A stretch of 64,000 nucleotides of DNA from positions 159,293 to 223,292 of the forward strand of contig JAHLWP010000002.1 of NCBI GenBank assembly GCA_019057865.1. Direction: 5' to 3'. Position 1 is the stretch's first letter, and every line of letters starts with the position of its first letter. The notes below the pieces were generated by a model. That model was not told where the DNA came from. It saw only the letters and a program-made list of their open reading frames with translations, and searched no databases. The stretch comes from Promethearchaeota archaeon (lineage in GTDB: Archaea > Asgardarchaeota > Lokiarchaeia > Sigyniarchaeales > SOKP01). Below are positions 1 to 8,044 of the stretch, in pieces. Position numbers and translations under genes: made by a program.

Positions 1-48
1 AAACTTGATAATGGAGAATATGATGATATTATTAAGGAGGAAGGATAA
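1..48 (+). CDS. rpl11: Ribosomal protein L11 (uL11), C-terminal end, partial
   Basis: The first 48 bases are open in frame 1 and end with TAA. They encode KLDNGEYDDIIKEEG, which resembles the usual L11 C-terminus (short helix ending in ...IIKE). The gene order L11-L1-L10-L12 is standard in archaea and supports the call. A GGAGGAAGGA stretch overlapping this end is the ribosome binding site of rpl1, three bases downstream, so the two genes are probably cotranscribed and translationally coupled. Only the last 15 codons lie in the window. Confidence 0.75.
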   Translation, partial: KLDNGEYDDIIKEEG

Positions 49-51
49 AAT

Positions 52-780
52 ATGAAAGTAGACGATAAATTACTAAGTAGATCCCTTAATGCAGCCATTG
101 AATTTTCGGTTTTAAAAAAAGAAGGACACAAAGATAAAGTAAGGAAATTTGATGAGACAATCGATCTCATCTTAAACATTAAAGATGTGAATCTTAATGA
201 TCCAAAGGCTAGAATTGATAAAGAATTAATACTTCCAAATGCGGTTATTACAACAGATAAACCAAATATCTGTGTAATTGCTTCTGATGAGATATTATTA
301 GAAGCTAAAAAATCAGGTTTAGATACTCTTGACCGTGAAGGTTTAGCAAGGATAAACAATGAAGAAAAAAAATATAAGAAAAAATTCGTAAAGAAGTATG
401 ACTTCTTTGTAGTTGAGGATAAAGAAATGAGAAATGTTGCTAGGTATCTAGCGCGTTTTTTGGGACCAATTGGAAAAATGCCTAAACCTTTTCCTAGCGG
501 ATATGGAATTATCTCATCAGTAAACGAATTAAATACGGCTATTGAGCGATATAAAAAGATTATTAGAGTTCAAATGAAGAAAAAACCAGTAATTCAAGTA
601 AAAGTTGGTAAAAAATCTATGGATTCAAATGATTTACTTGAAAATATGAAAGCCGTGGTAGATTATATTATAGATCTAATGCCACATAAATATAATAATA
701 TTAAATCAATGTTCTTAAAAACAACAATGGGTCGTTCTATTAGGGTTGATAATGATTATCTCACAAGTTTAGGGGTGTAA
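52..780 (+). CDS. rpl1: Ribosomal protein L1 (uL1)
   Basis: Forms the L1 stalk of the large subunit, which binds 23S rRNA near the E site and moves with the deacylated tRNA. At 242 residues it has about the usual length. The conserved interdomain segment LGPIGKMPKPFP lies near residues 137-148, and the C-terminal strand has the family pattern. The start ATG follows a strong GGAGGAAGGA site. rpl10 begins 5 bases after the stop. In many archaea L1 represses its own operon by binding a mimic of its rRNA site, but the leader is outside the window. Confidence 0.97.
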   Translation: MKVDDKLLSRSLNAAIEFSVLKKEGHKDKVRKFDETIDLILNIKDVNLNDPKARIDKELILPNAVITTDKPNICVIASDEILLEAKKSGLDTLDREGLARINNEEKKYKKKFVKKYDFFVVEDKEMRNVARYLARFLGPIGKMPKPFPSGYGIISSVNELNTAIERYKKIIRVQMKKKPVIQVKVGKKSMDSNDLLENMKAVVDYIIDLMPHKYNNIKSMFLKTTMGRSIRVDNDYLTSLGV

Positions 781-784
781 ATAA

Positions 785-1675
785 ATGATAAAGAAGAAAG
801 AAGTACCTCAATGGAAATTAGCAGAGGTAGATAATTTGGTAAATTTATTTAAGCAATATAAGAATATAGCAGTAATTGATGTTGCACATTTAAACGATAA
901 ACAAATTCAAGAAACTCGGAAAATATTAAGGGGAAAGGCAATTATAAGGATGTCTAAAAAAAATTTACAAATAAGAGCAATTGAACAATTTAAAAAAGAA
1001 GCTAAAAATGAAAATTTAGATGAGTTAGCAAATAGCATTCCTGGTCAGTCAGCTCTATGTTTCACTACCATGGATATTTTTGAATTGAAGAAAATTTTTA
1101 ATGAAAATGAATATTGGGTACCTGCTAAACCTGATGAAATAACTCCGGTAGATATATGGGTACCTGCTGGAGATACAGGATTACCTACAGGTCAAGTTAT
1201 TTCCGAATTAAATATGATTTTACGTTTACCAACTCGTATTCAAAATGATACTATCTGGATTAAAGAAGATACAAGAACCCATGGAGCAGGTGATTTTGTA
1301 GATGTTAAACAGGCAGCTGTTTTAAAAAAATTAGGTATAACTCCAATAGAATCGTTAATAAAGATTCATTTTGCATGGAGCGAAGGAGAAATAATACCAG
1401 AGGATATTTTATATATAGACACCGAACAATTCAAGCGAGATATAACTAAAGCATATAGAGAGGCGTTTGGAGTTCTTTTTGAAATGCCATTTTATGTGGA
1501 TGAGATGTCTGATGAATATATTCGAAAAGCAATATCTGAAGCTTATACATTAAATGCTATGATATTTGGAGAGGGAATTCAAGTCACTGCCGAAAAAGAA
1601 TTAAAAGTTGAAAAAGAAGAAGCTGAAGAAGAAACAGAGGAAGAAGAAGTTGGTATTGGAGGTCTATTTGGCTGA
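785..1675 (+). CDS. rpl10: Ribosomal protein L10 / P0 stalk base (uL10)
   Basis: Base of the ribosomal stalk: it binds rRNA with L11 and carries L12 dimers that recruit GTPase factors. The 296-residue length fits the archaeal form with a P0-type insertion. The N-terminal rRNA-binding half contains the RKILRGKAIIRMSKKNL region. The tail is very acidic and ends in EEEVGIGGLFG, the shared stalk signature that contacts elongation factors. It lies 5 bases after rpl1 and 74 bases before rpl12. Confidence 0.97.
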   Translation: MIKKKEVPQWKLAEVDNLVNLFKQYKNIAVIDVAHLNDKQIQETRKILRGKAIIRMSKKNLQIRAIEQFKKEAKNENLDELANSIPGQSALCFTTMDIFELKKIFNENEYWVPAKPDEITPVDIWVPAGDTGLPTGQVISELNMILRLPTRIQNDTIWIKEDTRTHGAGDFVDVKQAAVLKKLGITPIESLIKIHFAWSEGEIIPEDILYIDTEQFKRDITKAYREAFGVLFEMPFYVDEMSDEYIRKAISEAYTLNAMIFGEGIQVTAEKELKVEKEEAEEETEEEEVGIGGLFG

Positions 1676-1749
1676 AATTTAAAATAATATAATAATCTAA
1701 TAATAAGATGATTTTAAAATAAAAAATATTAAATGGGAGGTTTGAAAAT

Positions 1750-2040
1750 ATGGAAAGCATTTATGCTGCATTATTGCTCCACAAAGTTGGAGGAAAAATT
1801 ACAGAAGCAAATGTAGAAAAAGTATTAACTGCTGCGGGTGCAAAAGTAGATAAAACTGAAATCACCAAGCTTATTGCTGGATTGAAAGTAGCAAATATTG
1901 ATGATGTCATTAAAAATGCTAGTGCTATGCCAGTAATGGCTGCTCCTGCTGGAGAAAAAGCTGGGAAAAAGAAGGAAGGAAAGAAGAAAAAAGAAGAAGT
2001 AGAGGAAGCGGAACCTACGGGTATCGGAAGTCTCTTTTAA
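1750..2040 (+). CDS. rpl12: Ribosomal protein L12 / P1 (archaeal stalk protein)
   Basis: Archaeal and eukaryotic P1/P2-type stalk protein, 96 residues. The N-terminal helical dimerisation domain (MESIYAALLLHKVGGKITEA) is followed by an Ala/Pro/Gly hinge near residues 62-72, then a Lys/Glu-rich stretch and a C-terminal EPTGIGSLF that mirrors the end of L10. The GGGAGGTTTGAAAAT sequence just upstream gives a strong ribosome binding site. The operon appears to end here at T-rich tracts. Confidence 0.97.
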   Translation: MESIYAALLLHKVGGKITEANVEKVLTAAGAKVDKTEITKLIAGLKVANIDDVIKNASAMPVMAAPAGEKAGKKKEGKKKKEEVEEAEPTGIGSLF

Positions 2041-2110
2041 GCGTGTATCCTATGCCAGTTTCTCAATTCGGTTAATCTCCAGAACACTATAAGCAAAGGA
2101 CATCAATTAA

Positions 2111-2148
2111 CAGCGGTTTTTTTTATTATTTTTTTTTAGTTTTTTTTA
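2111..2148 (+). terminator. T-tract terminator after the L1-L10-L12 operon
   Basis: After rpl12 there is a stretch of more mixed base composition (2041-2116) and then three close T runs (T8, T9 or more, T8) at about 2117-2147. Archaeal RNA polymerase terminates at such U-rich tracts without needing a stem-loop. The rest of the gap up to secY (2310) is AT-rich with no open frame that I trust and presumably holds the secY promoter. Confidence 0.6.
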
Positions 2149-2309
2149 ACTGATTTATCTATATTGTTTATAAATTTATTTGAATATTCTTTTTGAAACA
2201 TAAACTTTTTTTAAAATTCTATTTTTTTTAAATTACTTCTATCAATTTGTGAAGAAAAACTTATTTGATTTATAAAAATAAAGTAAAAGATTCTTAGTAC
2301 TGATGAAAC

Positions 2310-3773
2310 ATGGCTGGAAGATTTCTTAAATTTTTCTCTCCTTTCGTTCGGGTTATGCCTGAGATTAAGCAACCCCAAAGGGAGGTTTCCTTTAAGGAGA
2401 AGTTCATTTGGACTGCTCTCGTTTTAATAATTTACCTAATAATGTCTAACATTCCTCTGTACGGAGTTCAGCTTGAAGAGTCCACCGATTATTTTTATTG
2501 GCTTCGCGTCATCTTGGCAAGTCAACGGGGAATGCTAACCGAGCTAGGAATTGGCCCAATCGTTACATCGGGTCTTATCATGCAATTATTATTAGGTTCA
2601 AAAATAATCAAAGTAAATATGGCTGATCCCTATGATAGAGCTATGTTTACTGGTGCACAAAAAGTACTAGCAATCTTCTTGACAACTTTTAATGCTCTTG
2701 CATATTTAGCAGGAGGAGCATTTGGTAGTTTAAGTGCAATTGGAATTGATGGAGCAACATTTATATTTGTACAATTACTTTTTTCTGGAATAATCATAAT
2801 ATTACTTGATGAACTACTTCAAAAGGGGTGGGGCATTGGGAGTGGTGTCTCTTTATTTATAGCAGCAGGAGTAGCCGGTCAAATTTTTTGGAATAGTTTT
2901 AGTTTTGTAGGGGATGAGAAGGGAGTACCAAGAGGTATAGTAATTGCATTCTTTTGGGTGCTGTTTGATGGTGATCCTAACACAACTCTCGGTACAATTT
3001 TTGCACGACAACAATTACCATCATTATTAGGGATTATTACTACAATAATTATTTTCTGCATTGTTATTTGGTTTGAATCTACAAGGATTGAGATACCGCT
3101 TGCCTATCGGGGTTACAGAGGGTTCAGGGGTAAGTACCCCATGAAATTACTATATGTTTCTAATATCCCCGTTATCCTTGTAATGGCATTATATGCGAAC
3201 TTTCTATTTTTCGGTCAGCTGCTGGCAGGTCCAGATTCTGCATTACGTGATATCATTTCTCCTTTTTGGGTTGATTTATTAGGGAAATTTAAAGTTCAAC
3301 AATCTCCAACAGGTCCAGGAGCTCAGTTAATTCCAACAGGAGGATTGATATGGTTACTCACACCACCATTAGGATTAGCTGATCTAATTGCAAATCCAGT
3401 AAAAGCGTTAATATATTTAAGCATATTTACTTTCATGTGTATAATGCTTGGGCGCGTATGGGTCGAAGTTTCAGGTCTAGCGCCGCGAGATATCGCGGAT
3501 CAAATAATAGCTTCGAAAATGCAAATACCAGGATTTCGTAGTTCCGCAAAAGTTGTAGAGCGAATTCTGAAGAGATATATACCCACTCTCATTATTCTGA
3601 ACGGAATAATAATCGCTTTTCTGAGCTTCTTTGCCGATAGTTTGGGGGCGCTTACGTCAGGTACAGGTCTTCTAATAGCTATAGGAATCACGCATCAGTA
3701 TGTAGAGTCAATATCGAAAGAGATAGCGGCTCAACAGTACCCAGCCATGCGTGACTTCCTTGGATTAGGTTAA
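2310..3773 (+). CDS. secY: Preprotein translocase subunit SecY (Sec61 alpha)
   Basis: Channel subunit of the Sec translocon, a polytopic membrane protein of 487 residues, the expected size, with ten predicted transmembrane helices. Family features are the N-terminal PEIKQPQREVSFKEKFIWT segment, the TELGIGPIVTSGLIMQLLLG plug and TM2 region near residues 77-95, and the conserved cytosolic loop with YRGYRGFRGKYPMKLLYVSNIP near residues 265-288. Unlike the classical archaeal order, secY is not joined to the L15 end of the ribosomal block, and no adk follows. It stands alone about 0.3 kb from each neighbour. Confidence 0.97.
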   Translation: MAGRFLKFFSPFVRVMPEIKQPQREVSFKEKFIWTALVLIIYLIMSNIPLYGVQLEESTDYFYWLRVILASQRGMLTELGIGPIVTSGLIMQLLLGSKIIKVNMADPYDRAMFTGAQKVLAIFLTTFNALAYLAGGAFGSLSAIGIDGATFIFVQLLFSGIIIILLDELLQKGWGIGSGVSLFIAAGVAGQIFWNSFSFVGDEKGVPRGIVIAFFWVLFDGDPNTTLGTIFARQQLPSLLGIITTIIIFCIVIWFESTRIEIPLAYRGYRGFRGKYPMKLLYVSNIPVILVMALYANFLFFGQLLAGPDSALRDIISPFWVDLLGKFKVQQSPTGPGAQLIPTGGLIWLLTPPLGLADLIANPVKALIYLSIFTFMCIMLGRVWVEVSGLAPRDIADQIIASKMQIPGFRSSAKVVERILKRYIPTLIILNGIIIAFLSFFADSLGALTSGTGLLIAIGITHQYVESISKEIAAQQYPAMRDFLGLG

Positions 3774-4102
3774 CAGAGCAATCTAATTCAAATAAAATAA
3801 AAATACACGAATGTAATAAATATTTGAAAAATTTAATTTCTAAAAAATAAAAGAGTTTAAAAAAAATTCAAATAAAGAATTATATAATTAAGTATCTATA
3901 TGTATAAATTGAGCCCAAGAATCTTCTTTTAAAAATGAACGCACTATAAGTTGACAAATTTAAAGATTTAGAAGAAGCAGATGATTATTATAATATTACA
4001 ACCAATTCTGATATTTCTTACATCCCCTAAGAATATCTAATTTTAGGTAATTTTCTCAATCTGAAAAGTTTATAATAATTTCAAAATAATTAAATAATAG
4101 AC
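3774..4102. other. Intergenic region between secY and the DUF106 gene
   Basis: This AT-rich stretch of 329 bases has stops in all frames. In many archaea adenylate kinase sits between secY and the DUF106 gene; I find no trace of it here. The region presumably holds the promoter of the downstream gene. I see no RNA gene or repeat. Confidence 0.5.
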
Positions 4103-4705
4103 ATGTTTTTTATGATTTTCAAAAGTGCATTTATGGATTGGATTTCAGAACCACCAGGTTCAATGATCTTTGTTTTATCATTAGCTTTAACAACGGGACT
4201 AATTAGTTCACTTTTAACAAGATGGTTAGTAGATGCTGAAGAGGTTGAAAGGAAGCAAAAACAAATTAAAGCACATGAAGAAGAAAAAGAAAAAATTATT
4301 GATATGGCAGAAACAGATGCAGAACGATATAGAAAAAATCGTAAGCGGTGGGAACGCAAAGATATGATGTTAAAAAAAACGCAACAATCTATGGCTCTTC
4401 AGAGATTAAAGCCCACTTGTGTAACTTTTGTCCCTATGATTATTATATTTACACTTGTGAGAATGATTTTCACAAATAATCCGGTTGCTCTAAGTCCTAT
4501 GCACGCGAACGATGTTCCTCTCATAGGTCCCTTAATAAGCGCAGGTGCTCTCTGGATTAATTTCACAGCATGGTATTTCCTCTGTTCACTTGGTATAAGC
4601 ACTCTATTTCAAAGGTTTTTCAAGCTTCAAACCCAGGCTTCTGGCGGAATAGGAAAGGCATTTGGAGGTACAAAAGGGAAAGGATTAGAATTTCCAGATG
4701 TATAA
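4103..4705 (+). CDS. DUF106 (EMC3/TMCO1-type) membrane insertase, Oxa1 superfamily
   Basis: Archaeal DUF106 proteins belong to the Oxa1 superfamily with eukaryotic EMC3, TMCO1 and GET1 and are thought to help insert membrane proteins. The 200 residues fit the family: an N-terminal helix (about 13-36), a cytosolic charged coiled coil (about 42-100, rich in Glu and Lys), then two or three hydrophobic helices (about 108-122, 138-185). The neighbourhood of secY and rpl14e/cmk/rpl34e is the standard context. The function is inferred from the family. Confidence 0.85.
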   Translation: MFFMIFKSAFMDWISEPPGSMIFVLSLALTTGLISSLLTRWLVDAEEVERKQKQIKAHEEEKEKIIDMAETDAERYRKNRKRWERKDMMLKKTQQSMALQRLKPTCVTFVPMIIIFTLVRMIFTNNPVALSPMHANDVPLIGPLISAGALWINFTAWYFLCSLGISTLFQRFFKLQTQASGGIGKAFGGTKGKGLEFPDV

Positions 4706-4710
4706 ATTCA

Positions 4711-4814
4711 TGGCGCAGACAGAGGGATTTGAACCCTCGAGTGCAAAGCACACTGGCTTTATGGTATAACAATCTTCTCCAAGCCAGCGCCGTACCAGGC
4801 TTGGCTATGTCTGC
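4711..4814 (-). tRNA. tRNA-Ser(GGA) with an intron of about 18 nt, CCA encoded
   Basis: Read on the minus strand, the acceptor arms GCAGACA and TGTCTGC pair, followed by G73 and an encoded CCA. The D arm is GCC...GGC and the T arm is GAGGG-TTCAAAT-CCCTC. A long variable arm (GTGC-TTT-GCAC) makes this a class II tRNA. The anticodon stem CTGGC/GCCAG encloses 25 nt instead of 7, so about 18 nt must be an intron, probably at the canonical 37/38 site. The loop then reads TTGGAG..A with anticodon GGA. Long variable arm, G73 and GGA together support serine. Confidence 0.85.
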
Positions 4815-4875
4815 AAAAAAAATTGAGGTAAGTTTGATTTATATTTTAAGATTTGAAATTAATTGAGACTTTTAA

Positions 4876-5148
4876 TTATCTTATCGGGATAGAGACAACT
4901 TCATTCATTTTTTTTTGTAATTTTGCTTGTTTAATAGCAGTCTCAATTTCTTCATGCGAAGCTCCTTTTTTAATGTTTATTGTGTCTGTAATCGGTTCAA
5001 TGTGTCTATAATTAACTCTTCTTCTTCGAATTTTCAATCCATCTATTATTAAATAATTTTTATCTATGATATCCACAATAACACAATAATGTCCTGCTTC
5101 TCTTCCCGTTGTTTTTATACATATTCTTCCAATATCGTAAACACTCAT
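4876..5148 (-). CDS. rpl14e: Ribosomal protein L14e (eL14)
   Basis: Large-subunit protein shared by archaea and eukaryotes, 90 residues. The N-terminal KOW/SH3-like beta barrel begins YDIGRICIKTTGREAGHYCVIVD, followed by NYLIIDGLKIRRRRVNYRHIEPI, both typical of the family. It lies on the minus strand in the order rpl34e-cmk-rpl14e, the classical archaeal arrangement. The usual downstream truB is absent; instead tRNA-Ser lies 60 bases away on the same strand. Confidence 0.95.
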   Translation of the reverse strand: MSVYDIGRICIKTTGREAGHYCVIVDIIDKNYLIIDGLKIRRRRVNYRHIEPITDTINIKKGASHEEIETAIKQAKLQKKMNEVVSIPIR

Positions 5149-5289
5149 ATATAATTCGTCACCAAATTATTTTTAGTTCATTTACCTTCACTGAATTTTT
5201 AATATTTCAGTAAAGATAAATTATCTATTGTAAATTAAAAAATATATGTAAAAATAAAATTTTTATGATTTTTAAAAGTTAAAGATAAG

Positions 5290-5823
5290 TTATAATTTAT
5301 TTAGAGAGGAGAGAATTCTATTTAAAACTTCTTCAATAGTTAAATTTTGCGTATCAATTATTAAGTCATAAATTTTTTTAATTTTATCATTATCACTTAA
5401 ATCAATATTGTATAATTCTTTGAATCTTCTTAATTCTGATTTTTCTCTCAATAGAGTTTCTTTTAGATTATCTTCATATAATGTCAGATCTCTTTCAGCC
5501 ATTCGTTTAACACGAGTTTCTAAAGGACAGGTTAATAATATTTTAAAATCTGCGATTGATTCAAGGATATAGCCACTTAATTGGCTATCAACTATTATAT
5601 TTCCTTTTTTAGCTATATCTATTATCTTTTTGTCTAATTGTTTATCGATCTCAGGATTTTCTTCTACATAATGAGTAAATTCTTTTAAAGACATGTTCAT
5701 ATCTTTTGCTAAATCTCGAAATGCTTCACCAGTTGAATAATATTTAATTCCAATAAATTTAGCTAACTTTTTACCTATTGTTGATTTCCCAGTGCCATGT
5801 AAACCTGAAATCGTTAAAATCAT
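5290..5823 (-). CDS. cmk: Cytidylate kinase (archaeal Cmk)
   Basis: Phosphorylates CMP/dCMP with ATP in pyrimidine nucleotide salvage. The 177 residues begin with a perfect P-loop, GLHGTGKST (residues 7-15), followed by the nucleoside-monophosphate-binding segment YYSTGEAFRDLAKDMNMSL and the Arg-rich lid RVKRMAERD. This is the short archaeal form without the bacterial insertion. It lies between rpl34e and rpl14e, as in many archaea. Confidence 0.93.
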   Translation of the reverse strand: MILTISGLHGTGKSTIGKKLAKFIGIKYYSTGEAFRDLAKDMNMSLKEFTHYVEENPEIDKQLDKKIIDIAKKGNIIVDSQLSGYILESIADFKILLTCPLETRVKRMAERDLTLYEDNLKETLLREKSELRRFKELYNIDLSDNDKIKKIYDLIIDTQNLTIEEVLNRILSSLNKL

Positions 5824-5924
5824 TGTTGTAACTAAAATTTCTAAATAATTTAATAATTAAATTATTGATTCTTAATTTTTAGAATTTTATTATGAATCAT
5901 TAAGAATTATAAAATTAAAATTCA

Positions 5925-6194
5925 TTATTGCGTCCATACTGTCTCTTTAATTAGAGTTTGAAGACATTTTGCACAATATCGTCCACTTTCTAATCGGTTT
6001 GCCCTTCTAGCAGTCTTGTTTGTTTTTTTCATTTTTGCAGGTCGTAATCTTGGAATAGACTGAATTGGTTTCTTACAAATGGCACATCGAGCTCTATGAG
6101 GTTTTTTTCTCCAATAATGTGATACATTTCGGTTACCTGGTGTCCTTACCTTCTTCCTAGCTTGAGCTTTAGATCTAAGACCTGGACGAGGAAT
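5925..6194 (-). CDS. rpl34e: Ribosomal protein L34e (eL34), apparent AUU start
   Basis: Translating the minus strand gives an 89-residue L34e: residues 2-7 read PRPGLR, then VRTPGNRNVSHYWRKKPHRA, a CAIC...CAKC zinc-binding pair and IPRLRPAKM, all characteristic. The frame is closed by TAA ten codons upstream of ATT-CCT, and no ATG, GTG or TTG occurs between. Family members begin MPxP, so the initiator must sit at ATT (6192-6194). An AAGGT Shine-Dalgarno-like sequence lies 7 bases before it. A conventional ORF caller would miss this gene. A sequence error is possible, but rps14 shows the same pattern. Confidence 0.9.
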   Translation of the reverse strand: MPRPGLRSKAQARKKVRTPGNRNVSHYWRKKPHRARCAICKKPIQSIPRLRPAKMKKTNKTARRANRLESGRYCAKCLQTLIKETVWTQ

Positions 6195-6280
6195 AGTGAT
6201 TACCTTAATTTTGTATTTATAGAATTAATACTTAAACTAATAAAATTTAAAATAATAGAAGAAATATTAACTTTATTATC

Positions 6281-6937
6281 TTAGGTTTTGAGATTTAATT
6301 TATTTTGAAATTCTTTAAAAACTTGATAGATATCATCTACTATTCTCTCACTAAATCTTCTATTTTCATGGAGCTTAGTAGAATTATTTAAAACTCTTTT
6401 ATTTATTTTATCAATATTTGTTTGAATCTCCTCCATCCCAGGGAATTTTTCCACATTTTTTTTTAAATCTTCAAATAACTTATTTATTAATTCGATCTCT
6501 TTAAATTCCCTTAACTTGATAGCGTCCATAAGTGTTATAAAGGATGATGTTATCTCTAAAGTTATCCCAGGTAATTCTAATACTGATGCTCTCATCTTTT
6601 TTGAAAATTGGGATCCTTGTCTATCTCTACTTCCTAATACTTCATTAGAAAGATCTAATGAAGAAATTTCATTAATAATATCAATAGCTCTATAGTAATC
6701 TTGAGTTAACTTCATTTTTTTTAAAAGTTTAGAAAGAATTATTTTTTTATCATTCAAAGAAAAATTAAATTTAAGTAACTCATTAGTAGAATTCTTAATA
6801 GTTTTTAGAAAGAAATTTTCTTTAATAATTCCATTCTGGTACTTCTCATATAAGTTAAATATAGTATTTAATAGTGCAAATAACTCAGATTCAATTTCAG
6901 GTTCGAATGCAAGAGATTTATCGTTATCTGGTGCCAT
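6281..6937 (-). CDS. Helical protein of unknown function
   Basis: The 218 residues have no signal peptide or membrane segment that I can see. The composition (many Leu, Lys, Glu, Asn, Ile) suggests an all-helical protein, with possible coiled-coil stretches near residues 60-85 and 140-215. A central SRDRQGSQFSKKMRASVLELPGIT segment (about 102-126) stands out as non-helical and may be a functional loop. It follows rpl34e on the same strand after a gap of 86 bases. I do not recognise the family. Confidence 0.6.
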   Translation of the reverse strand: MAPDNDKSLAFEPEIESELFALLNTIFNLYEKYQNGIIKENFFLKTIKNSTNELLKFNFSLNDKKIILSKLLKKMKLTQDYYRAIDIINEISSLDLSNEVLGSRDRQGSQFSKKMRASVLELPGITLEITSSFITLMDAIKLREFKEIELINKLFEDLKKNVEKFPGMEEIQTNIDKINKRVLNNSTKLHENRRFSERIVDDIYQVFKEFQNKLNLKT

Positions 6938-7003
6938 TTTAATTATAATATTTAGTAGATTAAATTAGTTATATAACAATAAGATTTTGTACTAATAAAT
7001 TTT

Positions 7004-7921
7004 TTAACCAAATACCGATGGTCTTAGAAAATAGAAAATTACTGCAACCAGAATACCTATGATAAAACTAGGTATTAAAACACGATAAGTAGAAGAATTA
7101 CTCAATTCTCTAATAGCCAATGTCATCAAGATAGGAACCCATATTGCTATCGTTAAGGCATCAATAACATCTAAAGCAGCCCAGCTTTTAGATCTAAACA
7201 TTTGATTAAATATAACTTCATTAAATATCGAAATATCAGGAACATCTACTGTAGGAAAAGCAACTAGTACAATCAATATTTTAATGGCATTTATTAGTAA
7301 AAAGGGAGTAAATGCACATAACATCATTCTAAATTTATGTGAACCTTCTAAGTGTAACATTGTTCCACCTTTATAAATGCTAAATGGACTAATCTCTTCT
7401 TCTTTATACCTTTCTTTTACTTCTCCTATTGATCCGAAGCGATCTTCCAATCTTTCAGTAAATCCTACAGCGTAATTGGCTCCTTTCGTAACCAACCAAA
7501 TTAATATTGAAAAAAAGATTAATTGAAAACAAAGTCCAAATATGAAAAAAGCAGCAAAAAAGCTAAAGGTAAAGTAAGCTTTTATAGGTGAATATGTAGA
7601 AATACTAGTGAAATTAAAGTGTGAGAATAAAGCTAAACCCATTAGCCCATAAAGTAAAGAGCTCAATAACAAAATTAACCACCCTGGAGCTTTACTGCGT
7701 TTATGGTTAATATCCCAAAATCCTCGATTGGGCTGAATGAACAGATAATAAATTTTAATATACCATGGATACGGATTTGTCCATTCTGCTTCATATCTTC
7801 TAAAAAAAGAAATTGTTTCAATTTTTTCGATTTTTAATCGTACACCACAGAAACTACAAGCAAAACTATCAGCACGATTCTCATTTCCACATCTAGGACA
7901 TCTTTGAATAGCAATGCTCAT
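7004..7921 (-). CDS. Zinc-ribbon membrane protein, Yip1-like
   Basis: The 305 residues start with a zinc ribbon, CPRCGN...CSFCG (residues 8-26). A soluble stretch then holds a WDINHKRSKAPGWLI segment just before the first of about five hydrophobic helices (about 80-100, 120-150, 205-225, 250-270, 283-300). The arrangement, a zinc ribbon plus a five-helix bundle with a Pro/Gly-containing first helix, is like archaeal Yip1/YIF1-type proteins. The family call is tentative; the role is unknown. Confidence 0.6.
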   Translation of the reverse strand: MSIAIQRCPRCGNENRADSFACSFCGVRLKIEKIETISFFRRYEAEWTNPYPWYIKIYYLFIQPNRGFWDINHKRSKAPGWLILLLSSLLYGLMGLALFSHFNFTSISTYSPIKAYFTFSFFAAFFIFGLCFQLIFFSILIWLVTKGANYAVGFTERLEDRFGSIGEVKERYKEEEISPFSIYKGGTMLHLEGSHKFRMMLCAFTPFLLINAIKILIVLVAFPTVDVPDISIFNEVIFNQMFRSKSWAALDVIDALTIAIWVPILMTLAIRELSNSSTYRVLIPSFIIGILVAVIFYFLRPSVFG

Positions 7922-8044
7922 TTTTTGATTACTCCTTAAAATTCATTATAATAATCATATAATAAAATAATCTTATAAAAATTTCTTTTAATTTTCTTAT
8001 TTAAATAAATTACAATTGCTAAATTAAGAATTATTGTCTTTTCA

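Noticed and set aside
4570-4866. Plus-strand open frame across the tRNA-Ser gene
   Set aside because: It runs antisense through a well-formed tRNA and overlaps the DUF106 gene; the text 'RDLNPR' is the known artefact of translating tRNA T arms.
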